64,000 nucleotides of DNA from Polaromonas sp. (GTDB lineage: Bacteria > Pseudomonadota > Gammaproteobacteria > Burkholderiales > Burkholderiaceae_C). This document shows, piece by piece, positions 35,422-45,054 of the stretch. The notes under the pieces were generated by a model. It was not told the origin of the DNA, ran no database searches, and saw only the letters and a program-made list of their open reading frames with translations. Numbering within the stretch: the stretch's first letter is position 1; each line of letters begins with the position of its first letter. A program made the translations under genes and the position numbers. The stretch spans positions 1-64,000 of the forward strand of contig NZ_JABBPC010000013.1 of the NCBI RefSeq assembly GCF_012927485.1, in the 5' to 3' direction.

Positions 35422-36729
35422 TCAAGCTTTGATAGCCCGATGCCCGATATCCTTGCGGTACTGGACGCCGTCGAAGTGAATACCTTGCGCAACCTCGTAA
35501 GCGCGATGCTGAGCGGCTTTGACGGTACTGCCCAGCGCGGTCACACATAGCACGCGCCCACCAGCAGTCACTGTGACGCCATCTTGTTCGCGCGTCCCGG
35601 CATGGAAAACTAAAACATCCTCAGCCGCCTTGGGCAGACCGTGGACCGCATCGCCGTTGCGGGGATTGAGCGGGTAGCCGGCGGCGGCCATCACCACGCC
35701 CAAAGCCGGGCGGCGATCCCACTCAAGCTCCACCTGATCAAGCGTGCCAGAGGTCGCCGCCATCATCACTTCATACAAATCCGTTTTCAAACGCATCATG
35801 ATGGGCTGGGTTTCAGGGTCACCCATGCGGCAGTTGAATTCCAGCGCCTTAGGTTTACCTTGCGCGTCGATCATGAGGCCCGCATACAGAAAGCCGGTAA
35901 ACGGAATGCCGTCTTTTTCCATGCCCTTGATGGTGGGCATAATAATTTCGCGCATAACGCGGCCGTGCACCTCGGGCGTCACCACAGGAGCCGGTGAATA
36001 CGCTCCCATGCCACCCGTATTCGGTCCTTGGTCGCCATTCAACAGGCGCTTGTGGTCTTGGCTTGTGGCCATAGCGGTCACGTTTTTGCCGTCGCACAGC
36101 ACAATGAAACTGGCTTCTTCGCCCTGGAGGAATTCCTCGATGACCACCCGTGGTGACACTTTGCCATCTGCGTCCTGGTTGTGGGCAACACCCAACACGT
36201 TTTGATCCGGGCCGCTGGCTAGCATGAACTCAATCGCCTCATGCGCCTCATGCAGCGTCATGGCAACCACCACGCCCTTCCCTGCCGCCAGGCCATCGGC
36301 TTTCACCACGATAGGCGCGCCTTGTTCATCGATATAAGCATGCGCAGCCACCGCATCCGAAAAAATCTCGTAGCGTGCTGTGGGAATATGGTGGCGCTTC
36401 ATGAAAGCTTTGGAAAAGGCTTTCGAGCTTTCAAGTTGGGCCGCCGCTTTAGTAGGGCCAAAAACCCGCAATCCATGCATGCGAAATTCATCCACAATGC
36501 CGGCTGCCAGCGGTTGCTCGGGGCCGACCACCGTGAGCGCTATTTTTTGTGAAACTGCCCACGAACGGAGTTCCTGAATATCCGTAATGTTGATATTCTC
36601 CAGCCGCGCATCCAACGCCGTACCACCATTCCCCGGGGCCACATACACGGCTTGCACTTTCGGCGATTGAGCCAGTTTCCAGGCAAGGGCGTGTTCACGG
36701 CCGCCACTGCCCACCACTAAAACTTTCAT
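35422..36729 (-). CDS. purD: Phosphoribosylamine--glycine ligase
   Basis: 435 residues, ATP-grasp enzyme of purine synthesis. MKVLVVGSGGREHALAWKL, YVAPGNGGTALD, VKADGLAAGKGVVVA (ATP-grasp P-loop), GPNTGGMGAYSPAPVVT, LYAGLMIDAQGKPKALEFNCRMGDPETQ are conserved. Located between yebC and hemF, 35 bp after yebC. Confidence 0.97.
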   Translation of the reverse strand: MKVLVVGSGGREHALAWKLAQSPKVQAVYVAPGNGGTALDARLENINITDIQELRSWAVSQKIALTVVGPEQPLAAGIVDEFRMHGLRVFGPTKAAAQLESSKAFSKAFMKRHHIPTARYEIFSDAVAAHAYIDEQGAPIVVKADGLAAGKGVVVAMTLHEAHEAIEFMLASGPDQNVLGVAHNQDADGKVSPRVVIEEFLQGEEASFIVLCDGKNVTAMATSQDHKRLLNGDQGPNTGGMGAYSPAPVVTPEVHGRVMREIIMPTIKGMEKDGIPFTGFLYAGLMIDAQGKPKALEFNCRMGDPETQPIMMRLKTDLYEVMMAATSGTLDQVELEWDRRPALGVVMAAAGYPLNPRNGDAVHGLPKAAEDVLVFHAGTREQDGVTVTAGGRVLCVTALGSTVKAAQHRAYEVAQGIHFDGVQYRKDIGHRAIKA

Positions 36730-36764
36730 GCTGCAGCTTTCATTGTTGAGGCTTTACGGCTTGT

Positions 36765-37490
36765 TTATTCGGAAAGAGAGGTGTTATGAAAGACTTCTTG
36801 CGTGTCGTCAAGATCTTCCAGTACATCAAGCAGCTTTTGCATTTTCTGGGCTTCGTCACCCGTCAGCTCAATCGTGTTGTCGGCACGCATGGTCACTTCG
36901 GCCAGTTCGGGCTTAAGGCCAGCGGCTTCCAAAGCGTGTTTCACAACTTCAAATTCAGCGAACGGCGTTAGTACTTCAATAGCGCCATCGTCATGCGAGA
37001 TCACATCGTCGGCGCCCGCCTCTAAAGCCACCTCCATGACCTTCTCTTCGGGCGTGCCAGGCGCAAAAATTAACTGACCGCAGTGTTTAAATTGAAACAC
37101 CACCGAGCCTTCAGCGCCCATATGGCCACCGTGCTTTGCAAACACGTGGCGAACTTCCGCCACCGTGCGCACCCGGTTGTCGGTCATGCAATCGACGAGG
37201 ATAGCCGCCCCGCCAATGCCATAGCCTTCATAACGAATTTCCTCGTAATGAACACCTTCCAAATTACCCGTCGCCTTGTCGATGTTGCGCTTGACGTTGT
37301 CTGCGGGCATGTTGGCGGCCTTGGCCTTCTCCACGGCCAGCCGCAAACGCGGATTGGTATCCAGGTCACCGCCCCCCAAACGGGCTGCCACCATGATTTC
37401 GCGGATTACCCGCGTCCAGACCTTGCCGCGTTTGTCGTCCTGACGACCCTTGCGGTGTTGAATATTCGCCCACTTACTATGTCCAGCCAC
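36765..37490 (-). CDS. yebC: YebC/PmpR-family protein (TACO1 homologue)
   Basis: 241 residues. [71 protein letters not shown] match the family. Bacterial members act at ribosomes to ease stalling at polyproline, or as DNA-binding regulators in the PmpR branch. Start is GTG at 37490 (encoding the conserved MAGHSKW). First gene of the long minus-strand run to rng. Confidence 0.96.
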   Translation of the reverse strand: MAGHSKWANIQHRKGRQDDKRGKVWTRVIREIMVAARLGGGDLDTNPRLRLAVEKAKAANMPADNVKRNIDKATGNLEGVHYEEIRYEGYGIGGAAILVDCMTDNRVRTVAEVRHVFAKHGGHMGAEGSVVFQFKHCGQLIFAPGTPEEKVMEVALEAGADDVISHDDGAIEVLTPFAEFEVVKHALEAAGLKPELAEVTMRADNTIELTGDEAQKMQKLLDVLEDLDDTQEVFHNTSLSE

Positions 37491-37791
37491 GGCAAAACCC
37501 TCAGTTACTTAATGAATCGATCGATTAATTGATTTAATCTACAGCCTGCATTTTACTTTTTCACTTGCCGGCTAACCCTGATCGCCGAATCCGGAAAAGG
37601 CGCTTGATGTCTGCGAAGAACACACCAATCTAATATACCTTGTGACCTACCTGGGCGTAGCCACAATGTAATTACCGGCACCCCGGTTAGCGGCAAGCGT
37701 TGACGTTTCAAACGAAAAATGCCCCGGAAATGAGCCGGCATCTGCGGGGCAAAAAGCATTCAACAATTAACGACAAGAAAGTCACTGATCT
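37491..37791. other. Intergenic region between divergent yebC and upp
   Basis: About 300 bp with no gene; it must hold promoters for yebC and upp. An ATCGATCGAT-rich, AT-rich patch lies near 37515-37540. No riboswitch or terminator fold is evident. Confidence 0.5.
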
Positions 37792-38421
37792 ATGAGCAAC
37801 GTTTACCTAATTGACCACCCCCTTGTGCAGCACAAGCTAACACTGATGCGCCGCAAAGACGCTTCCACGAACACCTTTCGCACTTTGCTGAATGAGCTGA
37901 GCAGCCTGATGGCTTATGAGGTGACGCGGGACATGCCTCTTCAGGAGGTCGAAGTCGAGACGCCACTCGAAACCATGACCGGCAAGGTGATTGATGGCAA
38001 GAAACTGGTATTTGTTTCCATTCTGCGCGCAGGCAATGGCATCCTAGAAGGGATGCTCAATGTGGTTCCAGGTGCCCGTGTAGGTCACGTGGGCCTGTAC
38101 CGGGACCCCAAAACGCTGGAACCGGTTGAGTATTACTTCAAGATGCCGCAGGAGATGGAAGAGCGCGACATCGTCATCGTCGATCCCATGTTGGCCACCG
38201 GAAATTCAGCCATTGCCGCCGTGAACAGACTTAAAAAACTCAGGCCTAAATCTATTAAGTTCGTCTGCCTGCTGACCTGCCCGGAAGGTATCGCGGCGTT
38301 ACAAAAAGCCCATCCGGATGTAGCCATTTACACCGCAGCCATTGATCGGCAACTCAACGAGCATGGCTATATACTGCCCGGCTTAGGCGACGCAGGTGAC
38401 CGCATATTCGGAACAAAATAG
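37792..38421 (+). CDS. upp: Uracil phosphoribosyltransferase
   Basis: 209 residues, standard. [74 protein letters not shown] (PRPP loop) and [24 protein letters not shown] are diagnostic. Salvages uracil to UMP. Monocistronic, closed by a strong terminator starting at its stop. Confidence 0.98.
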   Translation: MSNVYLIDHPLVQHKLTLMRRKDASTNTFRTLLNELSSLMAYEVTRDMPLQEVEVETPLETMTGKVIDGKKLVFVSILRAGNGILEGMLNVVPGARVGHVGLYRDPKTLEPVEYYFKMPQEMEERDIVIVDPMLATGNSAIAAVNRLKKLRPKSIKFVCLLTCPEGIAALQKAHPDVAIYTAAIDRQLNEHGYILPGLGDAGDRIFGTK

Positions 38422-38472
38422 GCAAAATCCCGCCACGGGCGTGAGCAGCCTCTTTGCCTATTGCCATTTTTT
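38417..38472 (+). terminator. Rho-independent terminator of upp
   Basis: AATAGGCAAA (38417-38426) pairs perfectly with TTTGCCTATT (38453-38462); the loop holds a small CCCG-CCA-CGGG hairpin; a T6 run follows at 38467-38472. The stem overlaps the upp stop codon. It ends where the convergent esterase gene ends. Confidence 0.8.
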
Positions 38473-39661
38473 AGGTCTCCACGCCAGCCAGTACACTGCG
38501 CGTCAGTCGATCCGGGCTTGGGGATTTAGAGGCCCGCTTGTGGTGTGCAAAGAAAGTCCACATCATCAGCGTCGAATCAGGCCCTTCAGGCGCACTAAAA
38601 GCCACGCTGGCATCGCCGCCGCTCCAGGCATGGCCCAACGCGCCGATTTCGCACTTCACCAGCTGAGGTTTTCTGCCGGCATAGTAAGTCGCAGTCTGGT
38701 AGGTGTGGCGGGGGCTGCGTCCGCCTAGGCGCCCCGGATAACTGCGGATGACCGCCTCAGGTCGGGTAATGACCGACTCATTGATGATCCGGAATTGCTC
38801 TGACAGCTGGGCCACATTGATGCGGCGCACAACCGGGTCGCGCTCGCCGTGGATCAGGATTACGGGCATGCCGGGGAACTGCGGCTGCGCTTTGACCAGG
38901 GCATGTGCCGTTTCGCTGTGTGCCAGGATGGCGCCGTGCTGCATCGCACGGTAAGCGCTCATGGGAGAGTCGGTGGTGCCGAAGACCGGTGCCGAATGCA
39001 AACCGACTGCCGCAATCATCTCGGGATAGCGCACGGCCACTATAGTCGCCAGCGCTGCCCCAGCCGAGAGCCCCGCTACATACGTACGCGACTCGTCGAA
39101 CCCGTGCTTGCGTTGCACATACGCAATCATTTCTGCAATCAACCTGACGTCGCCCAACCCCTGCTGGGTCGCTCGCTTGTACCAGTGCCAGCAGCCGTGT
39201 GAATCTGCCGCGGCCGATTGCTGCGGGTACAGCACCGCAAAGCCCTTGCGTTCGGCCAGTTGGTTCATGCGTGTTGCGGCGGCAAAATCGGGGGCGGTCT
39301 GCTGACATCCGTGCAGCATGACGACCAAGGGCTGTGTCGTCTGAGCCGCGCCAGCGGGCAAATACAGCCAGTACGACATGCGCCGCGTGGGCGCCAGCCG
39401 TCCTGCTTCAGGTATTGAAAAATACGATTTCTTCCAGACGCCGGGCAGGCCGGTCGCTGGGCGAACGGGCTCCGCAGACAAGGTGCGACGGACCTTTGCA
39501 GCCTTGGGCTTGGGCACCTTCACCAGTTTGGCGCGCCGCACTGGTATGGCCCGGGCAGCCTTGGGCAAAAGGCTCTTAAACAGCTTGCGGCCTTGCGCCC
39601 GTTGGGCTTTGCCAACTCGGGAGAGGTTCTTAAGCCACAAACTGCTCAAGCTTTTAGCCAT
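38471..39661 (-). CDS. PHB depolymerase family esterase with basic N-terminus
   Basis: 396 residues, alpha/beta hydrolase of the PhaZ/LpqC esterase family. LVVMLHGCQQTAPDFA (oxyanion HGC), GLSAGAALA (catalytic Ser in G-L-S-A-G), VILIHGERDPVVR (acid) and LGHAWSGGDA (catalytic His) are all present. The first 60 or so residues are very rich in Lys/Arg/Ala (LFKSLLPKAARAIPVRRAKL) with no signal peptide, so the enzyme is probably intracellular; that region might bind granules or nucleic acid. Substrate could be polyhydroxybutyrate, or another ester. Convergent with upp. Confidence 0.87.
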   Translation of the reverse strand: MAKSLSSLWLKNLSRVGKAQRAQGRKLFKSLLPKAARAIPVRRAKLVKVPKPKAAKVRRTLSAEPVRPATGLPGVWKKSYFSIPEAGRLAPTRRMSYWLYLPAGAAQTTQPLVVMLHGCQQTAPDFAAATRMNQLAERKGFAVLYPQQSAAADSHGCWHWYKRATQQGLGDVRLIAEMIAYVQRKHGFDESRTYVAGLSAGAALATIVAVRYPEMIAAVGLHSAPVFGTTDSPMSAYRAMQHGAILAHSETAHALVKAQPQFPGMPVILIHGERDPVVRRINVAQLSEQFRIINESVITRPEAVIRSYPGRLGGRSPRHTYQTATYYAGRKPQLVKCEIGALGHAWSGGDASVAFSAPEGPDSTLMMWTFFAHHKRASKSPSPDRLTRSVLAGVET

Positions 39662-39919
39662 CGTGCAAATAAAAGGGCTAAGCCGCGGAATGGTATGCTG
39701 GATTTGCTACCTTTGGGAAAAGTCGGCAGCCTTGGATTTTCAATCATGCGGTTCAGTATAGGCATATTTTGCTGCACTGCAGCAAAATACATCCACACAG
39801 TGGTAACCATATCCCGCGCAGCCTGAAGCCGATTCCACGGGACTCCGCTTGCCCAGTAGCCAACCCGTTACGATTCAGTTCGTAGCGACATAGCCTTGAC
39901 TCCATTTCGCCACCCAAGC

Positions 39920-40891
39920 ATGACCGTCCTGACCGCCGCCCTGTACAAATTCGTTGAGCTCCCGGACTTTGCCGAGCTCCAGGCACCCCTGCTCGCCTGC
40001 TGTGAATCCCACGCCGTAAAAGGCACGCTGCTGTTGGCTCCCGAGGGCATTAATGGCACCATTGCCGGGAGCCCGCAAGGCATTTATGCAGTGTTGGCCT
40101 TTCTTCGCTGCGATCCCCGGCTGTCCACGCTCGACCATAAAGAAGCGCCTACCGACAAGCTACCGTTTTATCGCATGAAGGTGCGTCTAAAACGGGAAAT
40201 AGTGACGCTTGGCGTGCCAGACTTGCATCCGGCGCTCATGGCGGGTCGCTATGTCAAGCCGGCACATTGGAACCAGTTGCTCCAGGACCCTGACATCGTG
40301 CTGGTGGATACACGCAACGATTACGAGGTCTCCATTGGCACTTTCACCGGTGCTGTCAACCCGGGCACCAGCAGCTTTTCAGAGCTACCGGACTGGGTGG
40401 AACGGGAGATGTGTGAAGGCGGGAAGCTGGCCATGGTGGATGGCAGAAAGCCCAAAGTCGCCATGTTCTGCACCGGTGGCATACGCTGCGAAAAATCCAC
40501 TGCGTTGCTCCGCTCCCACGGCTTCGACGAGGTGTATCACCTCGAAGGCGGCATCCTCAAATATCTCGAAACGGTGCCGGTAGAACTAAGCCGATGGCAA
40601 GGCGAGTGTTTTGTGTTTGATGAACGCGTGGCCGTCGGGCATGGGCTAAGCGCTGGTCATTACACGCTGTGCCGTTCTTGCCGCGACCCCCTGAGCGACC
40701 AAGACCGGGCCTCTCCGCTGTTTGAGCTTGGCGTCAGCTGCGCGCACTGCCACGCTGCCACGAGCGAGCAGCAAAAGCAAGGCTACCGTGAACGTCAGCG
40801 CCAGGTAGAACTCGCCGATGCACGCCAGCAAGCCCATATCGGTGTGAGCCAGGGGGCGCACAGCGACGTACGGTCTTCAGACACCTCCTGA
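39920..40891 (+). CDS. trhO: tRNA uridine(34) hydroxylase TrhO (YceA rhodanese)
   Basis: 323 residues from the ATG at 39920 (MTVLTAALYKF). An N-terminal alpha/beta domain (GTLLLAPEGINGTIAG), a rhodanese domain with catalytic Cys in MFCTGGIRCEKST, and a Cys-rich C-terminus (CRSCRDPLSDQD, CAHCHAATSEQQ). TrhO makes 5-hydroxyuridine at tRNA position 34 using O2. Overlaps nothing; the GST gene begins 9 bp on, so they are likely one transcript. Confidence 0.93.
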   Translation: MTVLTAALYKFVELPDFAELQAPLLACCESHAVKGTLLLAPEGINGTIAGSPQGIYAVLAFLRCDPRLSTLDHKEAPTDKLPFYRMKVRLKREIVTLGVPDLHPALMAGRYVKPAHWNQLLQDPDIVLVDTRNDYEVSIGTFTGAVNPGTSSFSELPDWVEREMCEGGKLAMVDGRKPKVAMFCTGGIRCEKSTALLRSHGFDEVYHLEGGILKYLETVPVELSRWQGECFVFDERVAVGHGLSAGHYTLCRSCRDPLSDQDRASPLFELGVSCAHCHAATSEQQKQGYRERQRQVELADARQQAHIGVSQGAHSDVRSSDTS

Positions 40892-40899
40892 GCTTTGCA

Positions 40900-41598
40900 A
40901 TGACACCCCTGCCGGCTGCGGCACTTGAACCCGACCTGCCCGTTTTGTATTCTTTTCGTCGCTGCCCATACGCCATACGGGCACGATTGGCGATAGCAGC
41001 CAGCGGTCTAACCTGTGCGCTGCGCGAAGTGGACTTACGCAATAAACCGCAGGCCTTACTGGATACCTCGCCAAAAGGCACGGTGCCCGTGTTGATTACC
41101 CTCGATGGACGCGTGTTGGACCAGAGCCTGGACATCATGCTCTGGGCGTTAAAGCAGCATGATCCCGAAAGATGGCTAGCGCCTGAGACTGGCTCAATTG
41201 AATCCATGCAGACACTGATCGCTCAATGCGACGGCGACTTTAAACAGCACCTAGACCGCTATAAATATCCTGACCGTTATAAAGACACAAAAATAGGTGA
41301 GCGCAAAGACCTTGGAGCGCAAACTTCCCAAGCGGCGGGCGCCAAATTTCTGCTTCAACTCAATGCACGTTTGGCCATCGGTGGCTATCTTTTCGGCTGC
41401 CGTGCGGCGTGGGCTGACATGGCGATTGCACCGTTTGTGCGCCAGTTTGCAGACACTGACAGGGAATGGTTCGACCGACAGCCTTGGCCCCGCTTGCTGC
41501 ATTGGTTGTCAGCTTGGCAGTCATCCGATCTTTTCAAACGCACCATGGACAAGTACCCCCCTTGGATATCCGGTGACGTGGGTACGCGCTTCCCCTGA
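40900..41598 (+). CDS. Glutathione S-transferase family protein
   Basis: 232 residues. Thioredoxin-like start LYSFRRCPYAIRARLAIA with the C-P-Y site, then KGTVPVLITLDGRVLDQSLD (cis-Pro and G-site Ser) and an all-helical C-terminus (AAWADMAIAPFVRQFAD). This is the YfcF/GST N-3 type in many beta- and gammaproteobacteria; the glutathione-linked function is not known. A short near-duplication, DRYKYP-DRYKDT, occurs at about residues 117-128. Probably cotranscribed with trhO. Confidence 0.9.
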   Translation: MTPLPAAALEPDLPVLYSFRRCPYAIRARLAIAASGLTCALREVDLRNKPQALLDTSPKGTVPVLITLDGRVLDQSLDIMLWALKQHDPERWLAPETGSIESMQTLIAQCDGDFKQHLDRYKYPDRYKDTKIGERKDLGAQTSQAAGAKFLLQLNARLAIGGYLFGCRAAWADMAIAPFVRQFADTDREWFDRQPWPRLLHWLSAWQSSDLFKRTMDKYPPWISGDVGTRFP

Positions 41599-41645
41599 AT
41601 TAGCAATTCTTGCAGGCCGGTGCAAAGCGCCGGGCACATAACTTC

Positions 41646-42077
41646 TTAGCGATGGATGCGCCTGGAGAGCACCACCGAGGTACGGGTGCGCTCCACGCCC
41701 TCAAGCAGGCCAATGCTGTCGATCAGCGCGTCTAACCGAACAATCGAGCTGGCCTGCACGATGGCGATCATGTCAAAGGTTCCACTGACCGACAGCAGTG
41801 AGCCAACCTCAGGAATCTTGCGCAGCGCCGCTTCAACCAGGCCAGACAACTTGGGACCGACGGTGAGCATCACATGCGCCTCGACCAGGGACTGCTCATA
41901 GGCGTCACCGAGGCGCACGCCATAGCCGACGATTACTTTGTCGCGCTCCAGTCGTGCAATACGCGCTTGTACCGCCGTGCGTGACAGCCCCGCCTTGCGG
42001 GCGAGCAAAGCCACCGGAGAGCGTGCGTTTTCGCGCAGCTCGTTGAGTAAAGTTCGGTCGATAAGATCAAGATTCAT
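41646..42077 (-). CDS. Lrp/AsnC-family regulator
   Basis: 143 residues. HTH in LLNELRENARSPVALLARKAGLS followed by RTAVQARIARLERDKVI; the RAM effector domain is the rest (AHVMLTVGPKLSGLVEAALRKI, LLSVSGTFDMIAIV). Divergent from the saccharopine dehydrogenase-like gene (126-bp gap to the upstream reading, ATG at 42216), which is its likely target; lysine or a related amino acid would be the probable effector. Inference from position. Confidence 0.9.
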   Translation of the reverse strand: MNLDLIDRTLLNELRENARSPVALLARKAGLSRTAVQARIARLERDKVIVGYGVRLGDAYEQSLVEAHVMLTVGPKLSGLVEAALRKIPEVGSLLSVSGTFDMIAIVQASSIVRLDALIDSIGLLEGVERTRTSVVLSRRIHR

Positions 42078-42215
42078 GCGTAATTGAGTGTGGAGTACGT
42101 CGATTTGCCTAAATTATGGCTCCGATTTGTATAAATTGACACTTCATACCGTTGCCAATGGCGCAAACAATAAGGAAGAAATCAAAAGCTGGAAAAAATC
42201 AAATTGGGAACTCTT

Positions 42216-43316
42216 ATGAAAAAAATTCTGGTGATGGGAGCGGGGAAAATTGGGTCAACAATAGCTAATCTTCTCGACTCTGTCGAAGACTACTCGGTCA
42301 CGCTGGCTGACTCATCCCAAGCCGCGCTGGCGAAAGTCAAAGCCACATCACTTGTTCGGTTGCAGCCGCTGGATATTACCGATCCGGCTGCATTGCGCGC
42401 GGCACTGGCGGGTCAATTTGCCGTACTGAGTGCTGCGCCATTTCACCTTACCGCGCAGATAGCAGGAGCCGCTGTTGCCGAAAAAGTGCACTACCTCGAT
42501 TTGACGGAAGACGTGGCCAGCACGCGCCGCGTCAAGGAACTGGCCACTACCGCGCATTCGGCACTCATTCCGCAGTGCGGCTTGGCGCCGGGCTTTGTGT
42601 CTATCGTGGCGGCCGAGTTGTGCCGCCGTTTTGACAGCCCGCACAGCGTGCGTCTGCGTGTGGGCGCGCTGCCGCAGTACCCATCGAATGCGCTCAACTA
42701 CAACCTGACCTGGAGCACTGACGGGGTCATCAACGAGTATTGCGAGCCTTGCGAAGCGATTGTCGAGGGCGTGCTACGTCAAGTCCCACCGCTGGCGGAG
42801 CATGAAGAGTTTTCGTTAGATGGCGTGACTTACGAGGCCTTCAATACCTCAGGTGGCTTGGGCACCTTGTGCGAGACTTTGCTCGGCAAGGCGAGCAACC
42901 TCAACTACAAAACCATTCGCTATCCCGGCCACGCGGCCATCATGAAGGTACTGCTTAACGATCTCCGGCTGCGCGACCGTCGCACTGTGCTCAAAGACAT
43001 TCTGGAAAATGCGTTACCAACCACCCAGCAAGACGTAGTGATCGTCTTTGTCACCGTCAGTGGCCAGCGCGAAGGTCGTTTAATGCAGGAGACCTATGCA
43101 CACAAGATCTACAGCCGCGTGGTCGGCGGGGCGCTGTGCAGTGCCATTCAGATCACCACGGCTGCCGGCATCTGTGCCGTGCTGGATCTACTCGCCGCTG
43201 GGCAATTGCCTCAAAGAGGGTTTATCCGGCAAGAAGACATTGCGCTGGCAGACTTTCTTGCGAACCGCTTCGGCATAGCCTATGCCGACCAATCGTCACA
43301 ACTCGCCGCCGCCTGA
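42216..43316 (+). CDS. Saccharopine dehydrogenase-like NADP-binding protein
   Basis: 367 residues from the ATG at 42216 (MKKILVMGAGKIGSTIANLL). Rossmann fold GAGKIGS, SAAPFHLTAQIAGAAVAEKVHYLDLTED, IPQCGLAPGFVSIVAAEL and NLTWSTDGVINEYCEPCEAI are typical of the lysine-forming/LYS9-type saccharopine dehydrogenase family. It may link lysine and aminoadipate semialdehyde in catabolism or act on a related opine-like compound. Divergent from an Lrp-type regulator. No other lysine-degradation gene is adjacent. Confidence 0.87.
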   Translation: MKKILVMGAGKIGSTIANLLDSVEDYSVTLADSSQAALAKVKATSLVRLQPLDITDPAALRAALAGQFAVLSAAPFHLTAQIAGAAVAEKVHYLDLTEDVASTRRVKELATTAHSALIPQCGLAPGFVSIVAAELCRRFDSPHSVRLRVGALPQYPSNALNYNLTWSTDGVINEYCEPCEAIVEGVLRQVPPLAEHEEFSLDGVTYEAFNTSGGLGTLCETLLGKASNLNYKTIRYPGHAAIMKVLLNDLRLRDRRTVLKDILENALPTTQQDVVIVFVTVSGQREGRLMQETYAHKIYSRVVGGALCSAIQITTAAGICAVLDLLAAGQLPQRGFIRQEDIALADFLANRFGIAYADQSSQLAAA

Positions 43317-43433
43317 GGCGCGCCTTTCGCAGCTACCTTTTGAAACGGGACACACGCCGGTCCACACAGGCAGAGCCGATACGCTAGCCAATAACAATCG
43401 GAGCGTTGATTCTTCCAACTAATCCGGACGGAC

Positions 43434-44888
43434 TCAAACTTCTGGAGTAATTGCCTCGGCATAGTCATACAGGGTGCCCAGGATCGCTTCGCCTCGCTCA
43501 TCCGCCGTAGCCGACAGCGTATCAATCTCAGCGAACAGAGCGTCTACATTGCGTGCGCCGCCCTCGCCTTCCAGGAGCCGCGCGGCTCTGTGGGTTTCCC
43601 AACGCTCGGCCTCTTCAGGCGTCAGGGTATTGCCGAAATTGCGAGCGCGGTAGCGAAATAGCAGTTCTTCCAGCCGATCATCGTCAAACCCCGTGCGGTT
43701 GTGCGCCAGCTCGGCAGGGGATAACGCGCGCAACTGGTTCAGACGGCGGCGGTCAGCATGGCCTATGAAGCCGCCGTATAAATCTTCATCCACATCAGGC
43801 GTCTCCTCCTTGGGCCGGTAAAAGACTTCCGGCCAGACCGCACTCATGTCCGGCAAGCCAGCCGCTTTTTCAGCATGGCGCAGCGCAGCGTCCATATCCA
43901 CACCCCAGCGGGTCGCCATTTCCGGTGTGAGGGTTTGCAGCTGGCGTATCACCATGGGCGATTTATTGAGGTGAACGGATTTAACAGGCAGGCGCTGCAT
44001 GCCCTCTGGCAAGTCGGCGCTCCGGGTGAACAAACGCTGCCGCAGCGTCGCTACGTCGAGCAGCGGCAACTCGCTCGGGTCATACGCCAAATCCCAAGCC
44101 AGTAATTCGTTTTTGTTGGTAGGGTGAGTCGCGAGTGGCCACATGACGGCCAGACAGCCGCGCTCAGACGGGAACATGCCCGAAATATGGAGAAAAGGTC
44201 GTGCGGTTTCACGGCTGGTTGGCAAACCCAGTTCGGCTGCAACGCGGTCCTTTTTGTGCAAGTTCAGACAAAAATCGAACAGCTTGGGCTGTGCGGTTCG
44301 AATCAGGCGGGCAAGCGCGATGGTGGCTCGCACGTCGGACAAAGCATCATGCGCCGCTTCATGAAGCAAGCCGTTGGCGCGCGCCAGGTCTTCCAGCTTG
44401 AAGCTGGGCTTGCCCAGATGGGGGCCCTCCTCTTTAACAGGCCACACGATTCCGTTCGGACGCAACGCATAGGCCATGCGCACAACGTCCAGCAAATCCC
44501 AGCGGCCGCAGTCGTTTTGCCATTCGCGCGCGTAGGGATCAATCAGGTTGCGCCAAAAGAGGTGCCGCGTCACTTCGTCGTCGAAGCGTATGGTGTTGTA
44601 GCCCACGCCTATCGTGCCGGGCTGCGACAGCACCGCCTCAATCTGCGCCGCAAATGCGTATTCAGCAATACCGTGCTGAAGACAGTGCTGCGGCGTGATG
44701 CCAGTGATCAGACACGATGCGGGATCGGGCAGATAGTCGTTGGCGGGTTGGCAGTAAAGCATCAGTGGCGGGCCCACCTCATTCAACTCAGCATCGGTAC
44801 GAATTCCTGCAAACTGCGCAGGCCTGTCACGACGGGTATTGAGGCCAAAAGTTTCGTAATCGTGCCAAAAGAAAGTGTGCGCAGCCAT
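43434..44888 (-). CDS. sbcB: Exodeoxyribonuclease I
   Basis: 484 residues. DEDDh nuclease start FFWHDYETFGLN (Asp-Glu), GVGYNTIRFDDEVTR, AHDALSDVRATIALARLI (second Asp and His), then the SH3-like and helical C-terminal parts (RAVRN-like YRARNFGNTLTPEEAERW). It degrades single-strand DNA 3' to 5' and acts with RecBCD/RecF pathways and mismatch repair. Monocistronic, convergent with the dehydrogenase gene. Confidence 0.95.
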   Translation of the reverse strand: MAAHTFFWHDYETFGLNTRRDRPAQFAGIRTDAELNEVGPPLMLYCQPANDYLPDPASCLITGITPQHCLQHGIAEYAFAAQIEAVLSQPGTIGVGYNTIRFDDEVTRHLFWRNLIDPYAREWQNDCGRWDLLDVVRMAYALRPNGIVWPVKEEGPHLGKPSFKLEDLARANGLLHEAAHDALSDVRATIALARLIRTAQPKLFDFCLNLHKKDRVAAELGLPTSRETARPFLHISGMFPSERGCLAVMWPLATHPTNKNELLAWDLAYDPSELPLLDVATLRQRLFTRSADLPEGMQRLPVKSVHLNKSPMVIRQLQTLTPEMATRWGVDMDAALRHAEKAAGLPDMSAVWPEVFYRPKEETPDVDEDLYGGFIGHADRRRLNQLRALSPAELAHNRTGFDDDRLEELLFRYRARNFGNTLTPEEAERWETHRAARLLEGEGGARNVDALFAEIDTLSATADERGEAILGTLYDYAEAITPEV

Positions 44889-44976
44889 AGTTTGGTTTTT
44901 GTAATATTTTTAAGCGGAAAAATCTTCTCGCCCTGGCAGGACGACCACAACAGACGAGTATTTTTGTAGCGTCATG

Positions 44977-45010
44977 AAAAAAGCCGATAGCGTTATGCTA
45001 CCGGCTTTTT
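44977..45010 (-). terminator. Terminator of clpA (bidirectional form)
   Basis: AAAAAAGCCGATAGC and GCTACCGGCTTTTT form a stem with one mismatch and a short TTAT loop, with T runs on both strands. Lies 45 bp after the clpA stop, between clpA and the sbcB promoter. Confidence 0.8.
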
Positions 45011-45054
45011 AGTCTCTCCTTGCCTTTTCAGGCAGCGCAACGAACTACGCGCAA

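Noticed and set aside
44124-44969. 281-codon plus-strand frame over exonuclease I
   Set aside because: Antisense shadow of sbcB, which shows all nuclease motifs.
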